A stretch of DNA of 28,485 bases from assembly GCA_050331475.1 (NCBI GenBank), contig JBHJGU010000116.1, positions 1 to 28,485 of the forward strand, read 5' to 3'. Under the pieces are notes generated by a model. That model was not told the origin of the DNA, did no database searches, and saw only the letters and a program-made list of their open reading frames with translations. The translations under genes and the position numbers were made by a program. How positions within the stretch are numbered: position 1 is the stretch's first letter; each line of letters starts with the position of its first letter. Positions 8,427 to 15,846 of the stretch are shown here, piece by piece. This DNA comes from JBHJGU01 sp050331475 (GTDB lineage Bacteria; Pseudomonadota; Alphaproteobacteria; Caulobacterales; Maricaulaceae).

Positions 8427-9812
8427 ATGGCTCGATCTCGTCGGTCTCGCGCGCGGTACGCGCCGCCCAAACCAAGCCCGCAGCGGCGACTGAACCCCCA
8501 TTGGATCGGCGCGGGGGCCGTGTTCGTCGTGCTTAGCGCCAGTGCGGGCGCCATCCAGCTCTTGGGCGACCCCAACGGTCGCGCGCCGTATTTCTCCGCG
8601 TCCCTGCCCGCGCCTGAACCGGAAGAGCGGGCGCCCCTGACGGGCGGGTTAGCGCTGCGCCGTGAAGCGGCGACATCGGAACCGTTAGATCAGCTGGCGC
8701 CGCCGCCCGAGACCGCCTCCGACGAGCCGACCTTGCCTGGCGTTACCGACCTGGATGCGGAAGCGACGCCGATCGTGACGGCTAAGGTTGCGGCGTCCCT
8801 GGACGGGCCCGCGCCGGCGGTTCGGCCTGCGGGCTTACCGCCTGCACCTCTAGACGGGTTACACCGGGGCGGGCCCAACGGAGCCTTGCCGGTGATCAGT
8901 TCAGACGGGCGCCGGGCCTCGGTCGCCTACGCCCGCCCGTTCGACAACACCACGGGCGCGCCGATGATCGCGGTGGTGATCGCCGGGCTCGGCTATGGCG
9001 CGGAGGTCACTGAGCGCGCGATCGAAACCTTACCCCCGGAAGTTACGCTCGCCTTCGCCCCCTACGCCTCCAACCTCCAAGGCTGGGTCGATCAAGCCCG
9101 GTCCGCCGGCCACGAAGTGCTGATCGAATTGCCCATGGAGCCGTTCGATTATCCGCAAACCGATCCGGGACCCCATACACTTCTGTCCGACGCGTCCGCC
9201 CAAGAGAACCAACGGCGTTTGGAATGGCTTTTGACCCGGACGACCGGTTATTTCGGCGTCACCAATTACCAGGGGGCCAAGCTGGCGACGGCGGAGGGCG
9301 CCCTGGAACGGCTGTTTTCCGCGCTCCATGGCCGCGGTCTGGCGTTCGTCTATGACGGCGCGTCGCGCCGCACGGTGCTCCGCGACGCGGCGGATCGTTC
9401 CGGGGTGGTGTGGTCTCAGGCGGATCGTATTTTAGACGCCGCGCCCTCGGCCAACGCCATTGATGACCAATTGCTGCAGCTCGAAGCGCTGGCGATCCAG
9501 AATGGCTCCGCAATTGGCAAGGCCTTCGGGTTCCCGATTTCGGTCACCCAGATTAAGGACTGGGCCGAAACGCTGGAATTGAAGGGTTACACCTTGGCGC
9601 CAGCGTCTGCGGTGATCCGCGCCCAAGCGCCCCGTCGGGCGGAGCGTCAAGAAGCGCTGGGCGGCGAACGATTGGCCTCTGGCGAGGTCGCGCGCCCTGT
9701 GCAGACGGCGCCCAAGGGCACCCGGTTCGTCGCGGGCGAAAGCGCCTTTAAGCGCGAGCAAAAGGCTGACGGCGACACCGACGCCAAGTCGAAAGATAAG
9801 AGCGCACATTGA
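8427..9812 (+). CDS. divergent polysaccharide deacetylase, YibQ family (DUF610)
   Basis: A 461-residue protein with a basic cytoplasmic N-terminus, one membrane segment (about 27-47), a disordered Pro/Ala-rich stretch and a divergent polysaccharide deacetylase domain (PF04748, about 175-410). Typical family segments are MIAVVIAGLG, LAFAPYAS, AGHEVLIELPMEP and NYQGAKLA. Where many homologues have two aspartates (IDDLG), this one has Ala186-Gly187, so metal binding of the classical type is unlikely; such variants may be usual in its lineage. A charged tail ends the protein. The gene sits after envC and ctpA, as in many proteobacteria, which points to the envelope, but the exact reaction is unknown. 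GTG 8421 is an alternative start; neither has a clear ribosome binding site. Confidence 0.87.
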   Translation: MARSRRSRARYAPPKPSPQRRLNPHWIGAGAVFVVLSASAGAIQLLGDPNGRAPYFSASLPAPEPEERAPLTGGLALRREAATSEPLDQLAPPPETASDEPTLPGVTDLDAEATPIVTAKVAASLDGPAPAVRPAGLPPAPLDGLHRGGPNGALPVISSDGRRASVAYARPFDNTTGAPMIAVVIAGLGYGAEVTERAIETLPPEVTLAFAPYASNLQGWVDQARSAGHEVLIELPMEPFDYPQTDPGPHTLLSDASAQENQRRLEWLLTRTTGYFGVTNYQGAKLATAEGALERLFSALHGRGLAFVYDGASRRTVLRDAADRSGVVWSQADRILDAAPSANAIDDQLLQLEALAIQNGSAIGKAFGFPISVTQIKDWAETLELKGYTLAPASAVIRAQAPRRAERQEALGGERLASGEVARPVQTAPKGTRFVAGESAFKREQKADGDTDAKSKDKSAH

Positions 9813-10309
9813 ACCGGGATCTAAGCCGCTATCGGCCGAATGTGGGCGTGATGATGTTCAACAGCTCGGGTCGGGTCTGGCTTGGACGCCGGGTGGACGC
9901 GGGCGCGGTCTATGGCTGGCAGGCGCCCCAAGGCGGGGTCGACCCGGGTGAGGACCTTCAAACCGCAGCGCTGCGTGAACTTGAAGAGGAAACCGGCGTC
10001 GCACCGCGCCAGGTGGCGCCGCTCAGTGCGCTTGACGAATGGCTCACCTATGATTTTCCACCCGACATCCTGGCGAAATCCCAAGCGTTGGGACGGTCAT
10101 GGATCGGTCAGAAACAGAAATGGTTCGCTGTGCGACTTAAAGGAAGCGACGCGGACATCGACCTGACCCGCCATCCGCCCCAAGAATTCGACGCCTGGGA
10201 GTGGGCGGCCCTTACGGCCGTTCCGGCGCGCGTGATCCCTTGGAAACGGCATATCTATGAGCGTCTTGTGCAGGCGTTTGGCCACCTTGCGCCCACGGCG
10301 GACGGATAA
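9809..10309 (+). CDS. rppH: RNA pyrophosphohydrolase RppH (Nudix)
   Basis: A 166-residue Nudix hydrolase that removes pyrophosphate from 5'-triphosphate mRNA ends and so opens transcripts to decay; it belongs to the RppH/IalA group. The complete Nudix box GX5EX7REUXEEXGU spans residues 42-64. The family-specific opening YRPNVGVMMFN, GWQAPQGG and the later WIGQKQKWF are present. The start is TTG 9809, overlapping the upstream stop as TTGA, which gives the usual length. It is probably the last gene of the operon: the next gene starts 104 bases on, after a more AT-rich gap. Confidence 0.94.
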   Translation: MNRDLSRYRPNVGVMMFNSSGRVWLGRRVDAGAVYGWQAPQGGVDPGEDLQTAALRELEEETGVAPRQVAPLSALDEWLTYDFPPDILAKSQALGRSWIGQKQKWFAVRLKGSDADIDLTRHPPQEFDAWEWAALTAVPARVIPWKRHIYERLVQAFGHLAPTADG

Positions 10310-10413
10310 AGGCCGGCTCAAGCGGAATAACCTTTAACTGCCCGACCGCGCGCCTGTGTTAGACTTTTCATCGTCCGAAGTTCAGCCCTGAAATTGGGGC
10401 GGAGACACACGCC

Positions 10414-11136
10414 ATGGCAACGATCCGAGAGTATTTAACACTATCGGAAGCGGTCTATGACGCCAGTCCTCGGGTCGGGGGGTGGGCGTGCGCCCGCATG
10501 GTGGCGGCAGGAAACGGCTTCCAAGACTGCGTTTTTTCCCGAGCGAACGAAATTGTTGTTGCGTATGCCGGAACAGATCCGACAAGCGCTGGTGATTTGT
10601 TCGCCGACGCTCAACTCGCTTTAGGCATGGTCCCCAGCCAGTCGCGTAACGCACTTGAGCTTTTTGAGTGGGCGAACGCGCGCGCGCGGGGACGACGCAT
10701 CTCGCTCACCGGCCACTCGCTAGGTGGCGGGCTTTGCCAAGTTGTCGGATACGCCAATGACGTGAATTTCGTCACCTTCAACGCGCCGCCCATGGCGACC
10801 AATCTTCGGCAAACATGGGTGCATAGCCTGCGATCCGTCGGGTCACGGGTTTTATCGGCCACAGGTGTCGGTTGGGCCGCCAATCTGGCGTGGAACGCCG
10901 CTTTGGCGAAGATCGGCCAGTGGAGCGTCGGCACGATCGCGCCGGACTTAGGTTTGAATATCCGGGTCGAGTGGGACGTGGTCTCGTCGTCCTGGTGGGG
11001 AGGCGGTCATGCCGGTCGCGTCCACGTTCTGCCCACGACCTATTTCACCACGGACATTTCGCATCTGCTTTCGACCGTGACCAAACTGCTCGACAGAGAA
11101 CAGGCGCTTGCTCGGTTCGATCCGTTCGGAATTTAG
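10414..11136 (+). CDS. lipase class 3-like alpha/beta hydrolase
   Basis: A 240-residue protein with the nucleophile elbow GHSLGGG (Ser102), preceded by VVAYAGTDP and DLFADAQLAL, a pattern seen in class 3 (fungal-type) lipases and DUF2974/Mbeg1-like proteins. Asp188 (EWDVV) and His204 (GRVHVLP) are candidates to complete the triad. There is no signal peptide, so it is either cytoplasmic or exported by another route. A GGAG site lies about 12 bases before the ATG. It stands alone after rppH, with its own leader. The substrate is unknown; a phospholipase or secreted effector role cannot be shown, and no secretion genes are nearby. Confidence 0.72.
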   Translation: MATIREYLTLSEAVYDASPRVGGWACARMVAAGNGFQDCVFSRANEIVVAYAGTDPTSAGDLFADAQLALGMVPSQSRNALELFEWANARARGRRISLTGHSLGGGLCQVVGYANDVNFVTFNAPPMATNLRQTWVHSLRSVGSRVLSATGVGWAANLAWNAALAKIGQWSVGTIAPDLGLNIRVEWDVVSSSWWGGGHAGRVHVLPTTYFTTDISHLLSTVTKLLDREQALARFDPFGI

Positions 11137-11249
11137 GACGCGAGACGGGTATTGCTTTGCACGCGTGCGCAGCGACGATGTGACCCCAGATGCTGAGAAA
11201 GCGGTGCACAGGCGGCCAATGACCGTGACGCCCCCTTAAGCGACGCACT

Positions 11250-11712
11250 CTATCGCGACCAAACCGCCCATTCATTGCCATTGGGGTCGCGAAAGTGAAA
11301 GCGCCGGCCGCCAGGGAAGTCGAAGATCGCTTTCACGATCATCCCCCCGGCGTTTTCGATTTTGGCGTAGGTGGCTTCTAGAACCGCAATTTCGTCCGAG
11401 CCGAAATGCGGCTCTAAGCCTCTGGTCTATCGCGTTTTCGAACCGCAAAACCGCTTACACTTTTGCTGAAAACGCTCTGGATCATTGGAGTACACATCAA
11501 TGAGCGGGTCCTTGGCCCGAGGTCGCCACCGGCGTCGCAGCGTCGAACCCGCCGTCCAACCCAGCCCCGGAGAAGCTGATGTAAGCCGGTCCCCAGTCCT
11601 GAAACCGCCAGCCGAAAACCGCCCCGAAAAACCGCTTAGTCGCGGCCGCGTCGCGCAGAGGCAATTCAACGTAATTAATGCTGTGGTGCGTCGGTTCCGG
11701 GGTGTCTGACAT
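11250..11712 (-). pseudogene. broken VOC (glyoxalase/bleomycin-resistance fold) gene
   Basis: Reading down from ATG 11712, a VOC-family N-terminus (HHSINYVELPLRDAAATKRF, then FFGAVFGW) runs to about 11512. There the homology moves to the next frame (PLIDVYSND), consistent with one extra base in the GGG at about 11505-11507 of the + strand. The new frame enters a palindromic repeat (11420-11480) that brings an in-frame TAG. The same frame then resumes VOC homology (VLEATYAKIENAGG, FPGGRRFHFRDPNGNEWAVW) and ends with TAG at 11250-11252. It begins 25 bases after the atpC stop, so it may once have been the last gene of the ATP synthase operon. It is unlikely to make a full protein. Confidence 0.85.
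11420..11480 (-). repeat. palindromic intergenic-type repeat inserted in the VOC pseudogene
   Basis: On the - strand this begins AGAGCGTTTTCAGCAAAAGT and ends GAAAACGCGATAGA. It closely resembles the AGAGCATTTTC...GAAAATGCGATAA repeats scattered through alphaproteobacterial genomes. Two nested inverted pairs are visible: GCGTTTTC/GAAAACGC (11432-11439 with 11468-11475) and GCAAAA/TTTTGC (11445-11450 with 11461-11466). CTCTGG occurs at both edges (11420-11425 and 11475-11480) and may be a target duplication. The assignment to that repeat class rests on recall of the pattern, not a search. Confidence 0.65.
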
Positions 11713-11737
11713 TTTGGGGCGCGAAGCGCGAGGCGCC

Positions 11738-12148
11738 TTAGTAACCGGTCGCCGACAGCGCGGCTAACATCGCCTCAGCCCGCGCGACCGCGATTTCAGC
11801 CCGGCGGCGATGATCGTCGTCTTCGGCGTCACGCAAGTCTTCTTGCGCGTCGCGAAGCGCTTGTTCCAGCGTCGCCGCGTCGAGATCGGTTACGTCGATC
11901 GCTTCCTCGGCGAGCACAGTCAGTCCGTCCGGGCCAACTTCGGCAAACCCGCCGCGCACGAAAACGCGACGACGGCTGTCCCCGTCATGCACGACAAGCG
12001 CCGCCGCACGCACAGTCGACATAAAAGGCGCATGGCCCGGCAGCACCCCAAAATCGCCTTCATCGCCCGGGACGACCACTTGGTCGACGGCGCCGGAGAA
12101 CAGCTCCCGCTCCGGGGAGACCAGAGAAAAGTTCAGCTTCCCGCTCAT
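11738..12148 (-). CDS. atpC: F1 ATP synthase epsilon subunit
   Basis: A 136-residue epsilon subunit, part of the central stalk, which couples rotation and inhibits ATP hydrolysis. The beta-sandwich domain shows NFSLVSPERELFSGAVDQVVVPGDEGDFGVLPGHAP, and the C-terminal helices are Ala/Glu-rich. ATG 12148 is chosen because GGGAG precedes it and MSGKLNFSLVSPE is the natural N-terminus; the frame is open further upstream. It overlaps the stop of the preceding small ORF by four bases (ATGA), so the two are coupled. It is the last intact gene of the operon. Confidence 0.95.
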   Translation of the reverse strand: MSGKLNFSLVSPERELFSGAVDQVVVPGDEGDFGVLPGHAPFMSTVRAAALVVHDGDSRRRVFVRGGFAEVGPDGLTVLAEEAIDVTDLDAATLEQALRDAQEDLRDAEDDDHRRRAEIAVARAEAMLAALSATGY

Positions 12149-12477
12149 CCCAAAACTCCCAATCCGGCGCCCAGCAGGCCGCCAGCGCCCGGGGCGCCAA
12201 GAAAGCGCCAAGCGCCATGGGCCCTGGGCGCGCGCCGCAACAGTTTCGCCCGAGGCTCGGACCCCATCAAAATGATCGACTCGCCGGGCAGCAAATCGAC
12301 AAACTCGGTCAACGCGCTGCCCCGGATTTCAACGCCACCGGGGCTCGACGCGTCGAGACGCACTTCCAACACCACGGAGGCGAAAAAACTAACCGAAGCG
12401 AATTTGCGTTCGCGCCGCTCCGAGGTCACTTCGAAGGCGTGAAACTCGGAATAGGGCGCGACCGCAGTTCCAGTCAC
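12145..12477 (-). CDS. small uncharacterised protein between atpD and atpC
   Basis: A protein of about 110 residues that I do not recognise. It starts at GTG 12477 (with GAGG about 10 bases before) or TTG 12483, which overlaps the atpD stop as TTGA. It ends in an ATGA overlap with atpC. Codon use is like the neighbours, with mostly G or C in third positions, and the reading frame fills the whole gap between atpD and atpC, so it is probably a real gene. The first 80 residues look like an antiparallel beta protein (HAFEVTSERRERKFASVSFF, then VVLEVRLDA...GVEIRGSAL); the last 30 are Gly/Ala/Leu/Arg-rich. No signal peptide is seen. A link to ATP synthase is inferred from position only. Confidence 0.65.
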   Translation of the reverse strand: MTGTAVAPYSEFHAFEVTSERRERKFASVSFFASVVLEVRLDASSPGGVEIRGSALTEFVDLLPGESIILMGSEPRAKLLRRAPRAHGAWRFLGAPGAGGLLGAGLGVLG

Positions 12478-12479
12478 GA

Positions 12480-13907
12480 TCAAGCGGCCTCGGCGGCCAT
12501 TTTCTGGCTCTTCGCCACGGCGTCATCGATGGTGCCGACCATGTAAAACGCTTGTTCGGGCAAATGGTCGAACTCCCCGTCACACAAGCGCTTAAAGCCC
12601 GACACCGTATCTTTGACATCCACCAACAAGCCTGGGAAGCCGGTGAACACTTCAGCCACGTGGAAAGGTTGAGAGAAGAACCGCTCGATCTTACGCGCCC
12701 GCGCCACGATTAGCTTGTCGTCCTCGCTCAACTCATCCATGCCAAGGATGGCGATGATGTCTTGGAGGGATTTATAGCGCTGCAGAATTTCCTGCACCCG
12801 CCGAGCGGTTGCATAGTGCTCCTCGCCCACCACACGCGGCTCGAGGATACGCGAGGTGGAGTCGAGCGGATCGATCGCCGGGTAAATGCCCTTCTCGGCG
12901 ATGGCCCGGTTCAACACCGTCGTCGCGTCCAAATGCGAGAACGAGGTCGCCGGCGCCGGGTCGGTCAAGTCATCGGCGGGCACATAGATCGCCTGAACCG
13001 AGGTGATTGAGCCCTTGGTCGTCGAGGTGATGCGCTCCTGCAAGCCGCCCATATCCGTGGACAAAGTGGGTTGATAGCCCACCGCCGAGGGGATACGGCC
13101 CAGAAGGGCGGACACTTCCGAACCGGCCTGGGTGAAGCGGAAGATGTTGTCCACAAAGAACAACACGTCCTTGCCCTCTTCGTCGCGGAAATACTCCGCT
13201 TGGGCGAGACCGGTGAGCGCCACCCGCGAGCGAGCGCCCGGAGGCTCGTTCATTTGACCATAGACCAAGGTCGCCCGCGACTCGCCGCCGCCGCCTTGCT
13301 CGTTCACTTTGGAGTCGATCATTTCCCAGTAAAGGTCATTGCCTTCCCGGGTGCGCTCGCCGACGCCGGCGAACACCGAATACCCGCCATAGGCCTTGGC
13401 GATGTTGTTAATCAGCTCTTGGATGAGCACCGTCTTGCCCACGCCCGCGCCGCCGAACAGGCCCACCTTGCCGCCTTTGGCGTAGGGACACAGAAGGTCG
13501 ATGACCTTAATGCCCGTGGCGAGGATCTCCGCCTCGGTGGCTTGTTCGGTAAACGCCGGCGCGGAGCGGTGGATCGGCGCGCGGTGCGGGGTGTCTACTG
13601 GACCCGCTTCATCGATCGGCTCACCGATGACGTTCATGATCCGGCCCAAGGTCGCCGGCCCCACCGGCACCGTGATCGGCGCGCCGGTGTCCGACACGTC
13701 TTGGCCGCGGGTCAGCCCTTCGGTGGCGTCCATCGCGATGGTGCGCACGGTGTTTTCGCCCAGATGCTGCGCGACTTCGAGCACCAGGCGCTTGCCCTGG
13801 TTCTCGGTCTCAAGCGCGTTTTGAATGTCGGGCAGGTGATCGTCGAATTCGACGTCCACGACAGCGCCGATGATTTGCGCGATGCGGCCTTTCACGTTCG
13901 TCGTCAT
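12480..13907 (-). CDS. atpD: F1 ATP synthase beta subunit
   Basis: A 475-residue catalytic beta subunit. The P-loop FGGAGVGKT is at residues 151-159. Other signatures are GERTREGNDLYWEM, the DELSEDDK segment near the C-terminus (the DELSEED motif) and VFFVDNIFRFTQAGSEVSALLGR-type sequence. The start ATG 13907 has GGAAAG just upstream and lies 19 bases after the stop of the lipoprotein gene. A normal alphaproteobacterial operon would have atpG directly upstream, so this lipoprotein gene is an insertion in the order. No key residues are missing. Confidence 0.98.
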   Translation of the reverse strand: MTTNVKGRIAQIIGAVVDVEFDDHLPDIQNALETENQGKRLVLEVAQHLGENTVRTIAMDATEGLTRGQDVSDTGAPITVPVGPATLGRIMNVIGEPIDEAGPVDTPHRAPIHRSAPAFTEQATEAEILATGIKVIDLLCPYAKGGKVGLFGGAGVGKTVLIQELINNIAKAYGGYSVFAGVGERTREGNDLYWEMIDSKVNEQGGGGESRATLVYGQMNEPPGARSRVALTGLAQAEYFRDEEGKDVLFFVDNIFRFTQAGSEVSALLGRIPSAVGYQPTLSTDMGGLQERITSTTKGSITSVQAIYVPADDLTDPAPATSFSHLDATTVLNRAIAEKGIYPAIDPLDSTSRILEPRVVGEEHYATARRVQEILQRYKSLQDIIAILGMDELSEDDKLIVARARKIERFFSQPFHVAEVFTGFPGLLVDVKDTVSGFKRLCDGEFDHLPEQAFYMVGTIDDAVAKSQKMAAEAA

Positions 13908-13926
13908 GGCGGCTTTCCGATCTTTG

Positions 13927-14925
13927 TTAGTCCGTCTGTAAAAGGGTGGGCGCGTCGCCCGCGCGAGTGTCGGCGGACGGAAGGAAGCCCGGCTCGCAGG
14001 TGTACCGATCTTCGCTCAGCCGAAGGGTGACCTCGCCTTCCGGTAAATGCAGAAAACGGATGACCGAGGCGTGCTGGACAGCAAACCAGGCGGGCGCTTG
14101 GGCGGAAGCCGTCAGCACGCCGTCATCGATGACGTTCGACCGGCCGGTCTCTGACCAAACCCGCAAATTCATGATTTTTCCATCCTCAGGATGATTGGGC
14201 AGCGCCGCACGCGTGTCGAGGGGTCGCTGACCGGTTCCGGTCACGCCCGTGCCCCACGTTAACCGCTGCTGTTGCTCGAGCCCGCAACCGGCCTCCATCT
14301 CACTGGCGCCGGTAAAAAACACCCGACGCGCATCTCCGCTTGGGAAGTCGTCGCGGATGGTCGCCCCGGGGACGCCCGGCTCAATAACGGGAATACGTTG
14401 GGCGCGCGGACGCCGGTCCGGTTTCGGAAACAAGCCGGCCACAATCAGCTCGACCAACTCCGTCTCGCAGGCGCGCTTAAGTGTGGCCAACTCCGCTTCC
14501 GGATCGCGCGCCGGCGGCGGCGCATCGGTAACGCCCGCGAGGTTTTCGCCCGGCGCCAAGCGCGCCGCGACGATCGCTTGGGCGAAGTCGCTTTCAATCA
14601 GTCCCGGCGCCGGGCACGCGGCGCACCCACCCCGGCCCCACCGGTCCATGCGACACACCGAACGTCCGGCGGTTTCGTCGGTGATGATCGACGCACCCGC
14701 CTCGCCGGACATCAAGTCCGCGCGGCCCAGCCCGTCAAAGGCGACAGTGATCACCTCGTCCTCAAACGAGCAGAACACCCGCTCTGACCCCGCTTGCACG
14801 CTTAAGCCGTTTTCAGCCAAAGCGCAGGTGTCTGCATACGCCTCCGGGTCGAACGGCGCGGGGGCGTCCGAGCAGGCGCTCAGCGCGACCAAGGCTGCGC
14901 CGAAAACGATGATCGCCCCGCGCAT
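13927..14925 (-). CDS. predicted lipoprotein inserted between atpG and atpD
   Basis: A 332-residue protein of unknown family. The N-terminus is a lipoprotein signal with the lipobox LSAC (Cys18). The mature part is cysteine-rich for its size, with DTC, FCSF, VCRMDRWGRGGCAACP, KRAC, AGCG and YTCEP, suggesting disulfides in the periplasm. A Pro/Ala-rich linker lies near residue 135. ATG 14925 is only 2 bases after the atpG stop, and the gene ends 19 bases before atpD, so it must be transcribed with the ATP synthase genes. Composition matches the neighbours. Its product would be outside the cytoplasm, away from F1, so a direct role in the enzyme is not obvious. Real gene: fairly sure; function: unknown. 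Confidence 0.82.
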   Translation of the reverse strand: MRGAIIVFGAALVALSACSDAPAPFDPEAYADTCALAENGLSVQAGSERVFCSFEDEVITVAFDGLGRADLMSGEAGASIITDETAGRSVCRMDRWGRGGCAACPAPGLIESDFAQAIVAARLAPGENLAGVTDAPPPARDPEAELATLKRACETELVELIVAGLFPKPDRRPRAQRIPVIEPGVPGATIRDDFPSGDARRVFFTGASEMEAGCGLEQQQRLTWGTGVTGTGQRPLDTRAALPNHPEDGKIMNLRVWSETGRSNVIDDGVLTASAQAPAWFAVQHASVIRFLHLPEGEVTLRLSEDRYTCEPGFLPSADTRAGDAPTLLQTD

Positions 14926-14927
14926 CG

Positions 14928-15815
14928 CTAAAGCGCCTCCGCCCCGGAAATAATTTCGATAAGCTCTTTGGTGATATTGGCTTGACGCGCGCGATTGTAT
15001 TGCAAAGACAGCTTTTTGATCAATTCGCCAGCGTTGCGCGTCGCATTGACCATCGCGGTCAATTTCGCGCCCATTTCGCCGGCGACATTCTCTAAAAGGG
15101 CCGAGAAAATCTGCGTGTTGATATTGCGCGGCAGTAAGTCGCGCAAGATCGCCTCCTCATCGGGTTCGTAATCGTAAATCGCGCCCTGCAAATCGGGGAG
15201 TTCCGCGTCCGAGTCCACCGATTGGATGGCCGGGATCAAAGTTTGCGCGGTTGGGACTTGCTTAATCACCGATTGGAATTGCGCGTACACCAACGTGACC
15301 ACGTCGAAGTCGCCGTTTTCAAAACCGCGCGTCGCCCGCACACCAATGTCCGCGGCCTCCGCTGAGCTGATCGCCTTGACCTCGCGAAAGCTGATCACAT
15401 CGATAATGTGTTCGCCGTAAAGCCGCTTGAGCTGGTCGTGGCCTTTGACGCCGACGCAGAGGATTTTGACGGTCTTGCCCCGGCTGATCAGGTCGGACAC
15501 CAACTCGCGCGCTTTGCGCACAATTGAGGAGTTAAATCCCCCGCAAAGCCCCCGATCCGCCGTGGCGACAATCACCAGATGGGTGTCGTCCTTGCCATTA
15601 CCCACCAAGAGCTCTGGCGCGCCAGGTTTGTCCGCCATAGCGTTCGATAAATTCGCGATCACAGAGGCCATGCGCTCGGCATAGGGCCGCGCGGCCTCCG
15701 CCGCTTCTTGCGCGCGCTTGAGCTTCGCTGCAGCCACCATTTGCATGGCTTTGGTGATTTTGCGCGTCGACTTCACCGTGTTGATGCGCGCGCGAAGGTC
15801 CTTCAAGCTCGGCAT
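14928..15815 (-). CDS. atpG: F1 ATP synthase gamma subunit
   Basis: A 295-residue gamma subunit, the rotating shaft of F1. The N-terminal helix MPSLKDLRARINTVKSTRKI and KAMQMVAAAKLKRAQ, the central DRGLCGGFNSSIVRKA and the C-terminal NATRNAGELIKKLSLQYNRARQANIT are all standard. The start ATG 15815 lies 31 bases after the atpA stop. The stop is 2 bases before the lipoprotein gene. Length and motifs are normal. Confidence 0.98.
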   Translation of the reverse strand: MPSLKDLRARINTVKSTRKITKAMQMVAAAKLKRAQEAAEAARPYAERMASVIANLSNAMADKPGAPELLVGNGKDDTHLVIVATADRGLCGGFNSSIVRKARELVSDLISRGKTVKILCVGVKGHDQLKRLYGEHIIDVISFREVKAISSAEAADIGVRATRGFENGDFDVVTLVYAQFQSVIKQVPTAQTLIPAIQSVDSDAELPDLQGAIYDYEPDEEAILRDLLPRNINTQIFSALLENVAGEMGAKLTAMVNATRNAGELIKKLSLQYNRARQANITKELIEIISGAEAL

Positions 15816-15846
15816 GGCCGGCTCCCGCTCCTCAACTCATCGCCGC

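Noticed and set aside
11711..11738. GC-rich inverted sequence after atpC as a terminator
   Set aside because: The stem is short and irregular, no T run follows on the - strand, and the pseudogene start directly follows.
13071..14030. 319-codon open frame on the + strand
   Set aside because: It is the antisense shadow of atpD and the lipoprotein gene, with no domain and atypical composition.
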